Source: Candidatus Sordicultor aquaticus (GTDB lineage Bacteria; Atribacterota; Atribacteria; Atribacterales; Caldatribacteriaceae). From it: DNA of 6,230 bases. The stretch lies in the NCBI GenBank assembly GCA_018056825.1, contig JAGPEW010000046.1, positions 1 through 6,230 of the forward strand, in the 5' to 3' direction. Within the stretch, counting starts at the first letter, position 1; every line of letters starts with the position of its first letter. Below, piece by piece: positions 5,848-6,230 of this stretch. The notes beneath the pieces were generated by a model that had not been told where the DNA came from, made no database searches, and saw nothing but the letters and a program-made list of their open reading frames with translations. The position numbers were made by a program, and so were the translations under genes.

Positions 5848-6012
5848 TAAGAGAGATGATGTAACTGAAGAAAAAAAGGTAAAGCACCAGATAATTTATA
5901 TTATAAGGTATAATTTACAACAAAAGAAGAAAAGCAGAAGGGTTAAAATTCTTTTTACTTAAAAAGTAACAAACTTTTACGATTTTGCCGTATCCACACT
6001 AATGGATTACCG

Positions 6013-6088
6013 TGGTGGAGATGACGGGATTCGAACCCGTGGCCTCCGGCTTGCAAAGCCGGCGCTCTCCCAGCTGAGCTACAAAACC
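6013..6088 (-). tRNA. tRNA-Ala(UGC), acceptor stem defective
   Basis: On the - strand the D arm (GCTC/GAGC), the anticodon arm (CCGGC-TTTGCAA-GCCGG, anticodon TGC at 6055-6053), a 5-nt variable loop, the T arm (ACGGG-TTCGAAT-CCCGT), discriminator A and encoded CCA (6015-6013) are all perfect. The acceptor stem is not. The 3' strand is CATCTCC (6023-6017), but the seven bases before TAGCTC are GGTTTTG (6088-6082), so pairs 3-70, 4-69 and 5-68 fail. Position 3 is T, so the G3-U70 pair by which alanyl-tRNA synthetase recognises its tRNA is absent in this register. A register with a 2-nt insertion (GAGGTTTTG, 6090-6082) would restore G3-U70 and G4-C69 but leaves 2-71 and 5-68 mismatched. It may be a pseudogene or an unusually processed tRNA. 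Confidence 0.82.
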
Positions 6089-6148
6089 TCTTAGATAGCC
6101 ACTTCCAGCCTTTTTCTCCTTTTCTAACCCCTTTTATGGACAACGGAC

Positions 6149-6177
6149 TCATTAATTTTCTTTCTTTCAGTTGTCAA
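6149..6177 (-). promoter_or_regulatory. Candidate promoter upstream of the tRNA
   Basis: A perfect TTGACA lies on the - strand at 6177-6172. Seventeen nt later the -10 position reads TAATGA (6154-6149), a poor match to TATAAT, followed by a GC-containing discriminator (GTCCG). The tRNA 5' end would be about 55 nt after the start. The -35 box is good and the -10 is weak. Confidence 0.3.
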
Positions 6178-6230
6178 ATTTTCCTCTTTTCCTGTCTCGT
6201 TCTTTTCTCATATTTTCAGCTTTTCTTTCT

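Larger units (their letters stand above)
5480..6012. other. Gene-free intergenic region between yvcK and tRNA-Ala
   Basis: No supportable gene is present. The content is the yvcK leader and promoter (to about 5605), a GC-richer element with inverted ends (5605-5737), a T-rich repeat copy (5780-5847), and an AT-rich, purine-rich stretch up to the tRNA. A perfect TATAAT also occurs on the + strand at 5909-5914, but with no convincing -35 box and no gene after it. Confidence 0.7.

Noticed and set aside
5955..5969. Hairpin TTACTT-AAA-AAGTAA as a terminator for the tRNA transcript
   Set aside because: It is all A-T except for one pair, with a 3-nt loop and no T-run after it on the - strand.
5990..6010. 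Short hairpin just after the tRNA CCA end (ATCCA/TGGAT)
   Set aside because: It has five pairs plus a bulge and no T-run. It might be a trailer structure but is too weak to annotate as a terminator.
5955..6152. Open reading frame of 65 codons on the - strand
   Set aside because: Its middle is simply the tRNA-Ala translated, and its ATG has no ribosome binding site. It is a shadow of the RNA gene.
6167..6229. Open frame of 20 highly charged codons entering from the right edge on the - strand, ending at TGA 6169-6167
   Set aside because: It could be the tail of a gene outside the window, but 20 codons of A/G-rich sequence stay open easily by chance and no motif is visible.

Overview
The window looks like chromosomal DNA from an AT-rich bacterium. 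Its coding strands are purine-rich, with many AAA, GAA, AGA and ATA codons, and its intergenic DNA is strongly T-rich. The tRNA gene encodes its own CCA end. The YvcK protein carries two N-terminal membrane helices, a form I associate with clostridial Firmicutes and neighbouring deep lineages such as Atribacterota or Dictyoglomota. An LpxB-related protein sits beside it. I cannot place the organism more precisely, and I see no phage, transposase, CRISPR array or defence gene.

Layout, left to right. Bases 1-615 hold no gene. They are T-skewed DNA with several hairpins, one convincing + strand terminator, and three degenerate tandem units of about 70 bp, each carrying a small dyad-symmetric motif (TCTTACGCCGTAGGC). 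The last unit runs into a plausible promoter. Bases 625-4053 form one tight + strand operon: an LpxB-related glycosyltransferase-like protein, then nadC, then nadB. The gaps are 17 nt and an 8-nt overlap. On the - strand, yvcK (4043-5476) meets nadB tail to tail with an 11-nt overlap. Bases 5480-6012 are gene-free. They hold a likely yvcK promoter, a GC-richer 133-bp element bounded by 10-bp inverted repeats, and a diverged copy of the repeat seen at the left end. A - strand tRNA-Ala(UGC) gene at 6013-6088 has a perfect body but a badly mismatched acceptor stem.

How the genes work together. NadB oxidises L-aspartate to iminoaspartate. Quinolinate synthase (NadA, not in this window) makes quinolinate, and NadC converts quinolinate to nicotinate mononucleotide for NAD. 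The first gene shares their transcript, but its link to NAD is unknown. YvcK belongs to a separate transcription unit and is known elsewhere for roles in carbon metabolism and cell-wall homeostasis.

The genes themselves are ordinary. The parts most worth a second look are the related repeats in the two intergenic regions on either side of the gene block, and the tRNA with the damaged 5' acceptor strand.
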